Shown piece by piece: positions 11,771-22,681 of a DNA stretch of 64,000 nucleotides (its first letter is position 1; the number at the start of each line of letters is the position of its first letter). The position numbers and the translations under genes are program-made. The notes under the pieces are model-generated. The model did not search any database. It saw nothing but the letters and a program-made list of their open reading frames with translations, and was not told where the DNA came from. This DNA comes from Pyropia haitanensis (Eukaryota; Rhodophyta; Bangiophyceae; Bangiales; Bangiaceae), in NCBI GenBank assembly GCA_008729055.1, contig SDUX01000001.1, forward strand, positions 1,364,001 to 1,428,000, in the 5' to 3' direction.

Positions 11771-14700
11771 ATGGGCCTCCTCGATCGGCTTCGCTGCTGG
11801 GGTGGCGGCGCCGACGGCGGCCGCGCGCCCGACCGGCGGGTGCGGCTGTTTGACGCGGCCGCCGCCAAGCACGCGGGCTACACGAGCAACGAGCTGCGCA
11901 CCGCCAAGTACCGGTGGATGACCATCCTGCCGCTGGCGCTGATTAACCAGGTGCGTTGGGATTGGGGTGCGGACAGGAGGTGGGGGGGGGGTGCGGAGGG
12001 TGTCGCACCAGCGTGGTTGGGGGGGTGGGGGGTGGGGGCGGGCAGGGCGTGACGGGGCTGCATTTTTTGTCGGTGTGTGGGGGAGGGGAGAATGGGTTTG
12101 TTGGTGCAGGGGCTGGCGAACACCTGTTGGAAGCGGCTGGCGAACACCTGTTGCAATGGAGTGAAGGATGGACAGAGGGAGCTACCGTTGCGACAGTTGT
12201 GGGCGCTGCATTTGTGCTGTGGCGGGGAGTTTTTTCTCACTGACTTGCCATCTCACGCTTTGCTTGCTGCGTGGACCTTCTCGTGTTTTCTTGTTTTTTT
12301 CTGGGTGGCCACTCGGCTGTTGCTCGAACACAGATGAAGCGCGTATCGAACTCGTACTTTGCCATTGTCGCCATCGTCAGTTGGATTCCCAACGGTACGT
12401 CGACCGGCCGACCGGCACGCATTACGCTGAGGGGGGAGGGCTGTGTGTGTGCTGGGAGGCTACCGCTTTGTGTGGTATCGTCGGCGGGTTTGTGAGAGGC
12501 AGGCCACTGACAGGCGCGCGTGTGGGGCATTTGGATGCTCGCTGCGGTCTGCGTGTGTTTTGTCTGGATGCCACCCATGGATAATCCGTGTCCTGTGCCT
12601 GCTCTTTGTTTTGCCCACACAGTGTCCCCCACCTCCCCCATTAGCAACACGCTCCCCCTGATTGTGGTCATTGGCTTTGCGCTGGCGCAGGACGTCTATG
12701 AAGACATCCAGCGCGGACGGTACGATCGGCGCAACAACAACAAGCCCGTCATTCTGTTGCGCCCGTCTGTGGCGGCCATGGATGGCGGCGGCGCCGGTGG
12801 CGCGGCGGTGCCTTCGCGGGGCAGCGCGCTCAAGCACAAGATGGCCGCCCACCTGGAGGCGCTGCACCTCTCCCCCGCCGCGCATGCGCGCATCGCGACG
12901 CGTGCCGTCTACCCGGGGGACGTGCTGCTCATCCGCAAGGGCGAGGCCATCCCCGCCGACATGGTGCTCCTGCACTCGTCCACCCCAGGGGGGGTGGCGT
13001 ACGCGTCGACGGCCAACCTGGACGGGGAGTCGTCGCTCAAGCGGCTCAACGTGGCGCCCGCGACGGCCGAGTCGATCACGTCGGTGGCGCAGCTGGCGGG
13101 CCTGTCGGCGGAGCTGTCGACGGGGCCACCCGACCCGGCGCTCTACCAGTTTGAGGGGTCCGTGCGGCTGGGCCGGCCGGCGCCCAAGCGGCTGGTGGAC
13201 GACCACCACCACCACGCGTCGGCGAGCCATGATGGCGTGAACGGGGACGTCGTGGGGGGGGCCCGCCGCCTCAGCCGCACCGTGCAGCGTACGTTTAGTA
13301 TGGGCAGCCACCGCAGCGGCGGGAGTGGCAGGCGGCAGCCGAGCGACGCGGGGGTGGTGGCGGCGGCGACGACCCCGCTGGACGCGTCCAACTTGCTCCT
13401 CCGCGGCAGCACGCTGCGCAACACCGAGTACGTGTATGGGGCGGTGGTGTATGCGGGCCGCGAGTCAAAGGTCGCCCTCAACATGCGCAACCCGCCGTCT
13501 AAGCTCGGCGCCGTCGACACGATGCTCAATTACGTGGTGCTGTTCCTGTTTGCCACCCTCGCGGCCGTCGTCATTACGTGCGCGGTCGTGTCGGGGGTGC
13601 GTCGCGAGAGCGACGCGGGCGTTGGCCAGTGGTACCTGGGCGACGATGCGGACCGCGACGGCCTGCGGCTGGCGCTGCGCGGCCTCGGCACGTTCCTGGT
13701 GCTGTACGTGACGTACATCCCCGTGTCGCTGTTTGTGACGGTCGTGTTTGTGCGCGTCGCGCAGGCGTGGTTTATGGAGTCGGACGTGCACATGACGACG
13801 CGGGGCCACCCGGTGGCGGTGCGGGCGGCCAACCTCAACGAGACGCTCGGTCAGATTGAGTTTGTGCTGTCGGACAAGACGGGCACGCTCACCGAGAACG
13901 TCATGCGGTTTGTGTCGGCGTCGATTGGCCGCGACTCGCGGGCACCCATTGACGTGCGCACCGACGATGGGGTGGCGGACATGGCCAGCCGCCTGGCCGA
14001 CGGGGAGGAAGGCCTCCACCAGCTGGCGCTAGTCATGTCCCTCTGCCACTCGTGTGTGCCGGAGGAGGTAGCGGAGGGCGACGAGCCACCAGAGGGGGGT
14101 GGCGCCAGCACCGACGCCACCACCGATGATGACGCTATTGACGCGGATATGGCGGCGGCGACGAAGGGCGATGCGGCGGCCAGCTTTGAGCTGGGCCGCC
14201 GCATGAGCTCTGCCGGCAATATCCACGCCGGCACTGCGCCCGCGATGCCGCCGCCCATGCACATCCGGTACGAGGGCCAGAGCCCCGACGAGGTGGCGCT
14301 GGTGGACGCGGCTCGGGATATGGGCTACGCCCTCAAGACCCGTGGGCCGGCCACGCTGGAAGTGGTCACGCAGAGCGCGCCAGGCGGCGGCGGCGGCGAG
14401 ACGACGCGGGTCTTTGAGTTGCTGGCCGAGCTGGAGTTTACGAGCGACCGCAAGCGGTCGAGCGTGCTCGTGCGGGAGTCGGCCGTGTCGGACGAGGTGC
14501 ACCTGTTCACCAAGGGCGCGGACTCGGTGATGGTGGAGCTGCTGGTGGACGAGCCGCCCGTCCTCACCGCGCTGCAGGGCGAAATCGACCGCTACGCCGC
14601 CGAGGGCCTCCGCACGCTCGTGTATGCTGACCGGATTGTCCCAAAGGAGGAGTTTGATGCCTGGTTTGTCGAGTGGCGGGCGGCCAAGCAGAGCCTGGAC

Positions 14701-16269
14701 GCACGGCAGGCGACGCTCGCGGCGCTGGCCGACCGGATGGAGGCGGGCCTGCACTACCTGGCCGCCACGGCGGTGGAGGACAAGCTGCAGGAGCGCGTGC
14801 CCGAGACGATTTCCGCGCTGCACCAGGCGGGCCTCCGCCTGTGGGTGCTGACCGGCGACAAGCGGGAGACGGCGGAGAACATTGGCTACTCGGCGTCGCT
14901 GCTCACTGGCCAAATGGAGGTGGTCCATGTGGAGGGGTCCACGCCAGAGGACGTGGGCCGCCAACTCGAGGCCGCGTTCACGTCGTTTGTGGGCAACGAG
15001 GCGGACCTCCAGGACGTGGTGTCTGGCGCCAAGGCCAGGCAGGAACGGAGCCTCGGCACGCGGGCGCGGGCGTGCTTTGGGGTTGGCAAGGCGTCGGCAC
15101 TGAGGCAGGCAAAGAGCAGTACCGTCCTGCGAAGTGGCGTTAGCACGACGCCCTCTGGCAAGGAGCTGGCCGTCATTATTGATGGCGCGTCGCTGACGCT
15201 GGCGCTCGAGCACCACGCGCTCATCTTTCAGACACTCACTGACGCGTGCGCGTCGGTCATTTGCGCGCGGGTGTCGCCGTCTCAAAAGGCGGCCGTCGTG
15301 CGCGTCGTGCGCAGCCGCGGCCTCAAGACGCTCGCCATTGGCGACGGCGGCAACGACGTGAGCATGATCCAAGAGGCGCACGTGGGTGTGGGCATTTACG
15401 GCAAGGAGGGCACACAGGCGGCGCGCGCGGCCGACTATGCCATCTCGGAGTTCCGGCACCTCCAGCGGCTCGTCACCGTGCACGGGCGGTACAACTATGT
15501 GCGCACGTGCGGGGTCATCAACCTGTCGCTGTACAAGAACGTAGCCTTTACGTACACCCAGATCTTTTTCCAGTTTTTCAACTTTACCAGTGGCTCCACC
15601 TACAATGACCAGTGGGTGGTGTCGGGGTGGAACGCGTGGTCCACCCTGTGGCCGCCCTTCATCTATGGCCTCTTTGAGCGGGACCTTCAAGAGAAGACCC
15701 TCCTCGCCTACCCGTCGGTCTACTCGTCCATTCGGCAGAACCGGCTGTTTGGGTGGCGGTCCTTCCTCGAGTTCCTCGTTGGCTACGGCCTGTGGCACGC
15801 GGTGGTGGTGTACTTTGGCGTCTACTTTGCCGTCGGCCGGCTGCCGCCGTCGCCGTTTCCCAATGGCCAGGACGGGGGCTTTTACTTTACGGGCGTCATC
15901 AACAGCTTTTGCGTGCTAACGGTGGTCATTCTCAAGTTTACGCTTGCGTGGCACAGCATCACGTGGCTCACCATCCTCGCGCTGGTGCTGTCGGTCCTGT
16001 CGCCGCTCTACCTCTTCCCGCTGTTTATCGGGGTGTTCCACGAGGACCCGCTGCGGGGGATGCTTAGCCGCGTCCTCGGCTCGTCCATCTTTTGGCTGAC
16101 GCTCGCGCTCGTCGTCGCCACCGCCCTGTCGCTCGACTTTTTGGTGCTGATGGTGCGGCGGCTGTGGGCGCCCGACGAGTTGATGGTGCTCAAGGAGACG
16201 GAGCGCCACATGCGGCAGGCCGACGCCAAGGCGGCCAACCGCAAGTGGTGGCTGCCCACGTGTCCATGA
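11771..16269 (+). CDS. P4-type ATPase, phospholipid flippase
   Basis: Three exons, 11771-11950, 12334-12394 and 12623-16269, join in frame to 1295 residues. Donors are GTGCGT (phase 0) and GTACGT (phase 1); acceptors follow AACACAG and CCCACACAG. P4-ATPases move phospholipids to the cytosolic leaflet of plasma, Golgi or endosomal membranes, usually with a CDC50 partner, which is not in this window. Visible motifs are DGESSLKR (actuator domain, Asp about 214; family norm DGETNLK), YIPVSLFV in the membrane, the phosphorylated Asp498 in DKTGTLTEN preceded by LGQIEFVLS, KGADSVM, TGDKRETAENIGYS near 824, and GDGGNDVSMIQEA near 988. The C-terminal membrane block contains FFQFFNFTSG and several hydrophobic helices. 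The N-terminal GYTSNELRTAKYRWMTILP matches the family's pre-M1 region. The nucleotide-binding domain carries a Gly/His-rich insert near 13200-13340. The ORF is intact, with no homopolymer breaks. Confidence 0.95.
12111..12153 (+). repeat. 24-bp period direct repeat in flippase intron 1
   Basis: GGCTGGCGAACACCTGTTG occurs at 12111-12129 and again at 12135-12153, separated by GAAGC. It lies inside the first intron. Confidence 0.85.
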
Positions 16270-16556
16270 GGGGGCGGTGTGTGATGGAGGGAGACGCGAC
16301 GGCGCGCTGCGGCGCGGCTCTTTTTTGGCTGCTGTGTGGACGGGAATGGATGGGCGTGTGACTGGCGGCGTGACAGTCGAAAAAAAAAAGCGGACCCGTT
16401 CGTTACCCGCATCGCCTCTCGCAACGGTGCCGGTGCTGGCGGCGTGCCACCCGCGGCCACCCTCGCGCGCGTACGCCCAACAACCGCAGCACCCCCGCCG
16501 TCCGCTTCTCCAGCAGCCCCCCCCCACGGCACCACCCTTCATTCCCCGCGCGGCAG

Positions 16557-19328
16557 TCATCCCCCCCCCCGGCTCGGCAGCACGCCCGTGTCGCCCCGGC
16601 TGTGCGGTCGCCCGCGGCCGCGGCGCCCCCCCCCCCCCGTCCGCGCCCGCCCCCCCCCCCCCCTCCGCCCCCCCCCCCATCCTCCCCCCCCCCCCCCCCA
16701 GCCGTCGATACGACCCCCCCCCCGTCCCCCCCACCCCCCCCGCGGCGGCGGCGCGACGTACGTAAACCCCGGCACGCACGCCACACTCCGGCGCGCGTCC
16801 CACCCCGCAACGTGGCGCGAAAAAAATAGGCCCGCCGCGCGGGCTGTCCCGCGCGCCCCTCCCCCCCCCCGCCCCCCCCCCCCCACCGCCGCCCAGCCCC
16901 CCCCCCCGCCGAGCCCCCCCCCGCCGCCCCCCCCGCCGCCGCCCGTTCCCGCCGCGGGCGGGTGCGGCACCGGGCAGGTGACGTCGCCGCCGTTCGCGGC
17001 GGCGACGGCGCGGGACTCGTCGAGGAGGAGCTCCACTTCCGTCCACTCGTCCGCGTCGGCGGTGTAGTCGAGGACGGCGACGGAGGAGGTGGCCACCTGC
17101 GCGCGCAAGTCGTCGGGGTGCGGTACCTGAGAGGGGGGGGTAAGGGGGAGGGGGGGGGGGAACCGGTAAGGTCCAGAGCGCAGGGCGGGTGAGCGCGAGG
17201 ACGCCACGAGACGACGACGACCAGGCCGTTAGATCGACGCGCAGGCAGGCCATAGAAAGAAGCGCGTCAGCCTCTGCTCGTCCGGCCCAGCACAAGAGGG
17301 TGGCACAGTGGCGACGACACGCTACGGGGTTGCCGCCCACAACATTGCGTCCTGCCCCCCACAACTAGCTGCCCATTCGCCTCTGTGACCAATGCAGCCA
17401 CACCCTCTCCACCTCTTCGCCCTGCTCCCTCCCCACGATCCCCAGCCTCCTCCCCAGACCCCCCCGCGCGTCTCTCCCGCCACCGTACCTTTTTGTGCAC
17501 CAGTGCCCAGTCCACCCCATCAAACCACGGGTGCGCACACAGCCCCGCCACCCCCCCGCGGCGGCCCCCCCCAAGCGCGTCGCGGCGTTGCGGTCGAGGA
17601 GCCCCCGCACGAGCGCGACCGCCTCGTCCGACAGGCAGCGCGGGAATGTCAGCGCCCCCCGCGAGATGCGGTCGTAAATCTCGTCGCGGGCGCCCCCGCC
17701 AAACGCCGGCCGGCCGACGAGCAGCTCATAGACGAGGACGCCCAGCGCCCACCAGTCGACCGCCTGGCCGTACGGGCTGCCCGCAATGACCTCGGGTGCG
17801 AGGGACTCGCGGTTGCCACAAAAGGTGCGGGTGGGGAGGAACTGGCGGGGTGGGTGGGGGGGGGGGGGGGTGCCCGGGGGGGCGGGAGGGGAGGGGGAGG
17901 GGGGGTGCCGCCGCTGCTCCCGCGGACGCGGAGGATCTTGGAGAGGCCAAAGTCGCCCAGCCGCACGTGGCCGTCGCCGTCAAGCAGCACGTTTTCCAGT
18001 TTGAGGTCCCGGTACCTGCGGGGAGGGACGGGGTGAGAGGGGAGGGGGGAGGGGCATAGAGAAGTGGGCAGGGAGCAAGGGCGAGGCGGAAGCGGGCGCG
18101 ACGTTCGCAGCGGTCAGCACAGGGTTGGCCACAGCGCAAGAGGGAGAAGGACGTCACGGCGGCCACGGTACGCAGGAATCCAGACACGTGAGTCAGGCGT
18201 GGGCCCAAGCAAGACTCGTCAACCGGCGGCTCCACGCGTGCCTTCCCTTCCCCCCTCCCTCCCCGCCGCTTCCCCGCCCGCAACGTACAAGATCCCCAGC
18301 GAGTGCAGGTGTGCGAGCGCGAGCACAATCTCCGCGACCAGCCGCTTGGCCATCCGCTCCGGCAGCGGCTCCCCCCGGCGGCCCAAAAAATCAAACAGGT
18401 CCCCCCCCGCGCACAGCTCCGTCACGAAAAACAGGCGGTGCCCCGTCTGGAAGGCGGCGGCGAGCCGCAGCAAGAACGGGTGGTTGCCCGCCACCTCGAG
18501 CACCAGCCGCTCGTTGAGCGCGTGCCGGTATGCGTCGACCGACTCGACGAGCGGGCCCTTCTCGAGCATTTTGATCGCGACTGCCTCGCCCGTCGCGCGG
18601 GAGCGCCCGGCAAACACCTTGCCCGACGCGCCCCGCCCGATCGCGCCGACCACCTCGTAGTCGCCGAGGCGGCGGGCGGGGACGGACGCGACGCCCGCGC
18701 GGATGTCGGCAACCCAGCCGCGGGTGGCGGCCTCGGTGGGCAGCTTGAGCAGCACGTCCGTCGCGGAGCTGGCCATGGCACTGACACCGCCCAGCGACGT
18801 GGGAGCAATCGCCGACGGGGCCCCACCGGGCGACCGCCCCCCCCCAACGCTGTCACTCGACGCGGCGCGGTTGTGGCCGTCCGCTCCCCCCCCCTCTCCC
18901 CCCTCCTCCCCATCCCTCGCCCCCCCATAGTCCACCACCTCCCCCGGCCGCAGCCGCCGCAGCCGCACCCGACACCGCCGCTCGTCCACCTCCACCCGCA
19001 CCCCCGCGAGCGCCACCACCCACACGCACCCGTCGGGCGTGACGCGCCCGACCGCGTCGCCGTCGAGGCCCCGCGCCTCGGCGTCGACGCCCGGCGGCGG
19101 CGCGTACAGCAGCAGCGTGTCGCCGCGGAGGTCGGCCCAGGCGCGCTTCCACCGGCCGCCGCGGAGGCCACGGCCTGACGGGCGGGCGGTGAGCCAGCCG
19201 GAGCGGGCGGTGCGGCGGCGGCGGACGAGCGCGAGGAGCTCGCGGAGGCACGGCAGCGTCGAGCCGGGGGGGGAGGGCGCGGCCCGCTTGGGGGGGGGAG
19301 CCCGGTCGGCGGAGGGGTCGATGTCCAT
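16557..19328 (-). CDS. PH-domain AGC-family serine/threonine kinase (AKT/PKB-like layout)
   Basis: Exon 1 is 19328-18289, with a GTACGT donor splitting ATC TT|G TAC. Exon 2 runs from 18015 to 17489, ending AAAAAG|GTACGG. Exon 3 starts at 17126. A PH-like domain (residues about 41-210, with a Gly/Asp insert) begins ARSGWLTARP and ends RGWVADI. The kinase domain starts near 224 with the GRGASGKV glycine loop (231-238), Lys253 in VAIKML and Glu273 in NERLVL. It continues ILYRDLKLENVLL, LGDFGLSKIL, TFCGNRESLAPEV and VDWWALGVLVYELLVG. The end shows HPWFDGVDWALVHKK and an AGC-tail segment around VLDYTADADEW. AGC kinases with a PH domain usually act at phosphoinositide membranes. A Pro-rich stretch with a G14 run (17857-17870) interrupts the activation loop and changes frame, and a second shift falls at the C8 run 17565-17572. 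The stop at 16557 closes a Gly-rich tail and is uncertain. The gene converges on the flippase. Confidence 0.85.
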
Positions 19329-21076
19329 GGCTGCCAGCGTGGAGGCGCGCGCAAGAGGGGGGAGGAGGGTGGCGACGTAGCGTTTGGGGGAATGGGCGCA
19401 CCACAGAACAACGGTCGGGATGACGGGATGGATGCGCCCTCTGCCGTCGCCGGGGAGTCCTCCCAAGCACCGATGGTGAGCGCACCGTCCAGGGGACGCG
19501 GCAATCGCCGCGCGCAAGAGACAATCGCCGTCGGCCCGCTCAAGGCCGACGTACCGCCTGAGCGCAGCGCCAGTTGTGTAGCACAGGGTACGGTGTACTC
19601 TCGTCCGCTCACGACGACGTGGCGGCGGGCAAGCCCAAGGGTGGGGGCCAAAGACAAAACGCGACGGCCACCCCGATCCGTCCCTGCTCCCCGGCTTGAG
19701 CTCCTTCCCGCCTACCGGGGTCCCACCGCGTGGATGAGGTTTGTTGGAGCACCACCGTGGTGAGCCCCGACGCCCGCGCTCGGCGGTGGCGGCGGCCGAG
19801 GGGGTGGCGGCGGCGGGACTGGCACGAGAGTGCTGTGGGCCGTGGCTCGCCGGGCGGAGGCACCGTAGCAAAGGAGGGGGCGCCGCCTGCAACAGGGGCG
19901 GGCCACTACGTAAGCGATCCCACCGCCGGCCCCTCCCCTGAGACCGCGTGGGGGGCGCCTCCCACTCCACCCAGCCACGTGCAGGTTCGGCCGCTTTCCC
20001 CCCCTTGCTCGAGGCACTGCGCCGGCTCCCTACGGGAGCGGAAACGCTGCGCAGCTGCCGCTGCTGCGTGTGGTCCGTCGCCGTCGGCCGTCGCGTTTGC
20101 TCGGTCACTGGGCCGCCGACGTCCACCCGCACGCACTGTACAGGATCTGGATTGGTAGGTAGACTGTACACCCACAGCTCCCACGACCTTCCACCCACAG
20201 ACGGGTCTCCCTTCCCAATGGCCGTGGATGGGCCACTGTGCTCGCCAAGGTCAAACACGCCGCGCACGAGCTTACAGTACTCTGACCCATCCGCCCCAGA
20301 CGGCGGCAGAGAGTACGGAACCACAATTGGGCCGGTGAACGGGAAAAGGGAACGAACTTTGGATGTTCCGACGCTGCGAGGCTGCACTTCTTTGGTCGGC
20401 CAACGAGTGAAGCGTGGTGGTCTCGAGCACGCTCCAGTTCTCGCCCGCCCCCCGGCGGCCCGCGGTCTTGTGGGGCAGCCGCCGCGGACAAGTGACCGAC
20501 GGTGTGCCGGACGGGGCTGGCGGCGGCTCTTGCGGGGCGGGCCGCTGCTGGAATGGCTGCGGGAGGGCGGCGCCAGCGATGGCGGCAGGCTTTGGGTGGC
20601 CGCCTGCGCTGCTGATGCGCCCGGCCAGTGGAGGCCGCGACGCCGACAGCAGTGGCGGCACATCCACGCCACCGTCGGTGGGGCTCCCCACCCTGGCCTT
20701 CCCGGTCGTTTGCCTGTGCAGCTTGCACGACTTCGAGCGCGCCACCTCCCGCGCCGTGATCGCGCAAAGAGGACGTCCGCTCGTCGGCAGTGGAACTGGC
20801 CATTGTCGGGAGCGACGTGCGGGGCGGCGTGGTCGGGCTTGCGCAAGGCCGACACGGCGCTGATGGCGCGCCACGCCGACGCGGTGCAGCACTGGTTGGT
20901 TCTCTGAGAGTGTGGGCGGTCTGTGGTGGCAGCCCGGGCAGCCAAAAGCGGGGTACGCCGCAAGACCGTCCTACGCGACGTGTCCACGACGGGCGTGGCG
21001 ACCGTCGTCGAGCCGGTCGAGATGCAAGGCGCCACGACCGCCCCAAGACGCTCAACGCCACGGAAAGCCGATCAAC
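19329..21076. other. Spacer between kinase and glycosyltransferase, unassigned ORFs
   Basis: Bases about 19380-21030 are of lower GC than the flanks. All three minus frames stay open for some 600 bases around 20270-20900, so openness is not evidence of coding. The frame ending near 20110 contains a more natural-looking segment (SLFPFTGPIVVPYSLPPSGA). I recognise no family. Remnant mobile-element sequence or an orphan gene are both possible. Confidence 0.3.
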
Positions 21077-22681
21077 CTACGGCTCCGACGGCGACACCCC
21101 AACGTGCGCGCCGCCGGCGGACCCGTTCCGCGTTGGCGGGGAGAGGTCGTGCCGACGGGGGTCACCAATCACGTCGTCAAAGCAGGCGACCCACCGCTGG
21201 GCCATTGTCGTCGCCGAGTACTCCACCTCTGCCCGGCGGCGGCACGCGGCCCGATCAATCTCGCCGATGCGGCCGACGGCGGCGACGAGCGCGTCGACGC
21301 TGTCGGCGGGGACGACAAACCCGGTTTCGCCGTCGACGACAATCTCGGCGGGGCCCCCGCGGTCGTACGTGATGACCGGCACGCCGGTGGCCAACGCCTC
21401 GACCGCAACGTTGCCAAACGCCTCGACCCACTTGGACGTCATCACGAGCGCCGCGCAGCGGCCCAGCTCGACCTGCAGCTGGTCGGTCGCGAGGAACCCC
21501 CGGTAGTCGAGCCGAGCGCCGGGGTGCGCTGCCCGCACCCACGCCCAGTACGCCCGGTCCTGCATCACCCCCCACACGCGCACCGGCCGACCGATGCGGG
21601 CCGACAGCTCGGCCACGTCTTCCAGCCCCTTTTCCGGCGAGATGCGGCCGACAAAGCCGAGGCAGCCGCCGCCGTCGGCGCGGTCGACAACGTCGTACTG
21701 CTCCATGACGACCCCGCCGCCGACGATCCGAAACGCGGCCGGATCGGGGTACGTGTCGGCCTGTGCCCTGCTCATCGCGACGAGGCGGCCCGGCGTCCGG
21801 GCGGCCACCTCCCCAATGGCCGCGTCCATCGCGTCGGAAGTGGACCCCATCGAGATGAGGTGCACGACCGGCACGTGGAAGTGGCGGGTCAGATACAGCG
21901 GCAGCCAGTCGTAGGCCAGGTTGACGACAACGTCAAAGTTGGGCCGCCGCGCCACGTCCGCGCCGGCGACAAGGTCGGCGGCGGCGTCCCACATCGCGCC
22001 GAGCACCGGATCCGCCGGCATGGTCGTCGGCTGACCACGGCTCGCGTGCTGTGCGCCGTCCTGCAGCGCGCCCGCCACCTGGTGTAGCGTCAAGCGCTCC
22101 CCGCACAGCGACGAGCCGGCGGGCGCGACCACCTCAACGTGGTGGCCCAGCCGGCCGAGGCCATCCACGAGGCCCCGCAGCGTCAGCTCCACCCCACCCC
22201 CGGCGCCCGAGCCGAGCGGCCCGACCGGCGTCGACACGAGCAGCACCCGCAGGCGGGTGCCACCGTCGCCGTGGCGACGGCTGGCCGCGGCCGTCGCCGC
22301 CGTGTCAAGCCGCGGCCGCGGCTGCCGGCGGGCGCCCGCCCCGGGGGTGGTGGCACACGCCACCATCCCGCCGCTCGCGCGTGCCACGCCGGGCGAGACG
22401 ACGCGCAGCCGCTCCCCGGTGGCCACCCCGCCGTGCAGCACGGAGCGGCGGTCCCCAAACCAGCGGCGGCGGACGCCGCCGCCGCCCGCGTCGGCCGTGC
22501 CCACGCCCGCCGGGCACCAGACGCCCGCGGCAATGGCCGCGCGGCCGCGGCCGCCGGCGCCGCCCGGCGCCGCCACCCGCCACGCCTTGCGGCCACCACC
22601 AGCGCGGTCACTGCCGCCACCGCCGCCGCGGCGGCGACCGCCACCGCCGCTGGCGGTCCACGGGGGCGGCGCCCAGGCCAT
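21077..22681 (-). CDS. GT4 glycosyltransferase resembling cyanobacterial UDP-glucose:tetrahydrobiopterin glucosyltransferase
   Basis: An uninterrupted 534-residue ORF. The first about 143 residues are Gly/Arg/Ala-rich with no acidic stretch, as expected for a transit peptide or a start placed too far upstream. The catalytic part begins LRVLLVSTPVGPLGSG then GGGVELTLRGL, and continues with FDVVVNLAYDWLPLYLT, LISMGSTSDAMDAAIGEVA, GFVGRISPEKGLEDVAEL, RVWGVMQDRAYW and the donor-site E-x7-E motif EAFGNVAVEALATG followed by GGPAEIVVDGETG. The PVGPLGSG..GGVE start, the YDWLP and SMGS..DAMD blocks and the ALG..WVEAFGNVA run are, from memory, characteristic of the cyanobacterial enzyme that glucosylates tetrahydrobiopterin. 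GT4 membership is firm; the acceptor is inferred. A cyanobacterial affinity would suggest plastid-derived or laterally acquired origin. It lies divergent to the next gene, with a 1.5-kb gap. Confidence 0.8.
   Translation of the reverse strand: MAWAPPPWTASGGGGRRRGGGGGSDRAGGGRKAWRVAAPGGAGGRGRAAIAAGVWCPAGVGTADAGGGGVRRRWFGDRRSVLHGGVATGERLRVVSPGVARASGGMVACATTPGAGARRQPRPRLDTAATAAASRRHGDGGTRLRVLLVSTPVGPLGSGAGGGVELTLRGLVDGLGRLGHHVEVVAPAGSSLCGERLTLHQVAGALQDGAQHASRGQPTTMPADPVLGAMWDAAADLVAGADVARRPNFDVVVNLAYDWLPLYLTRHFHVPVVHLISMGSTSDAMDAAIGEVAARTPGRLVAMSRAQADTYPDPAAFRIVGGGVVMEQYDVVDRADGGGCLGFVGRISPEKGLEDVAELSARIGRPVRVWGVMQDRAYWAWVRAAHPGARLDYRGFLATDQLQVELGRCAALVMTSKWVEAFGNVAVEALATGVPVITYDRGGPAEIVVDGETGFVVPADSVDALVAAVGRIGEIDRAACRRRAEVEYSATTMAQRWVACFDDVIGDPRRHDLSPPTRNGSAGGAHVGVSPSEP

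Noticed and set aside
14029..15798. 589-residue ORF antisense to the flippase
   Set aside because: Mirror of a conserved GC-rich exon; it lacks any motif, and its openness follows from codon bias on the opposite strand.
20105..21061. Possible transposase-like protein on the minus strand
   Set aside because: All three frames are open and no catalytic DDE/DDD or zinc pattern is visible; left as unassigned.
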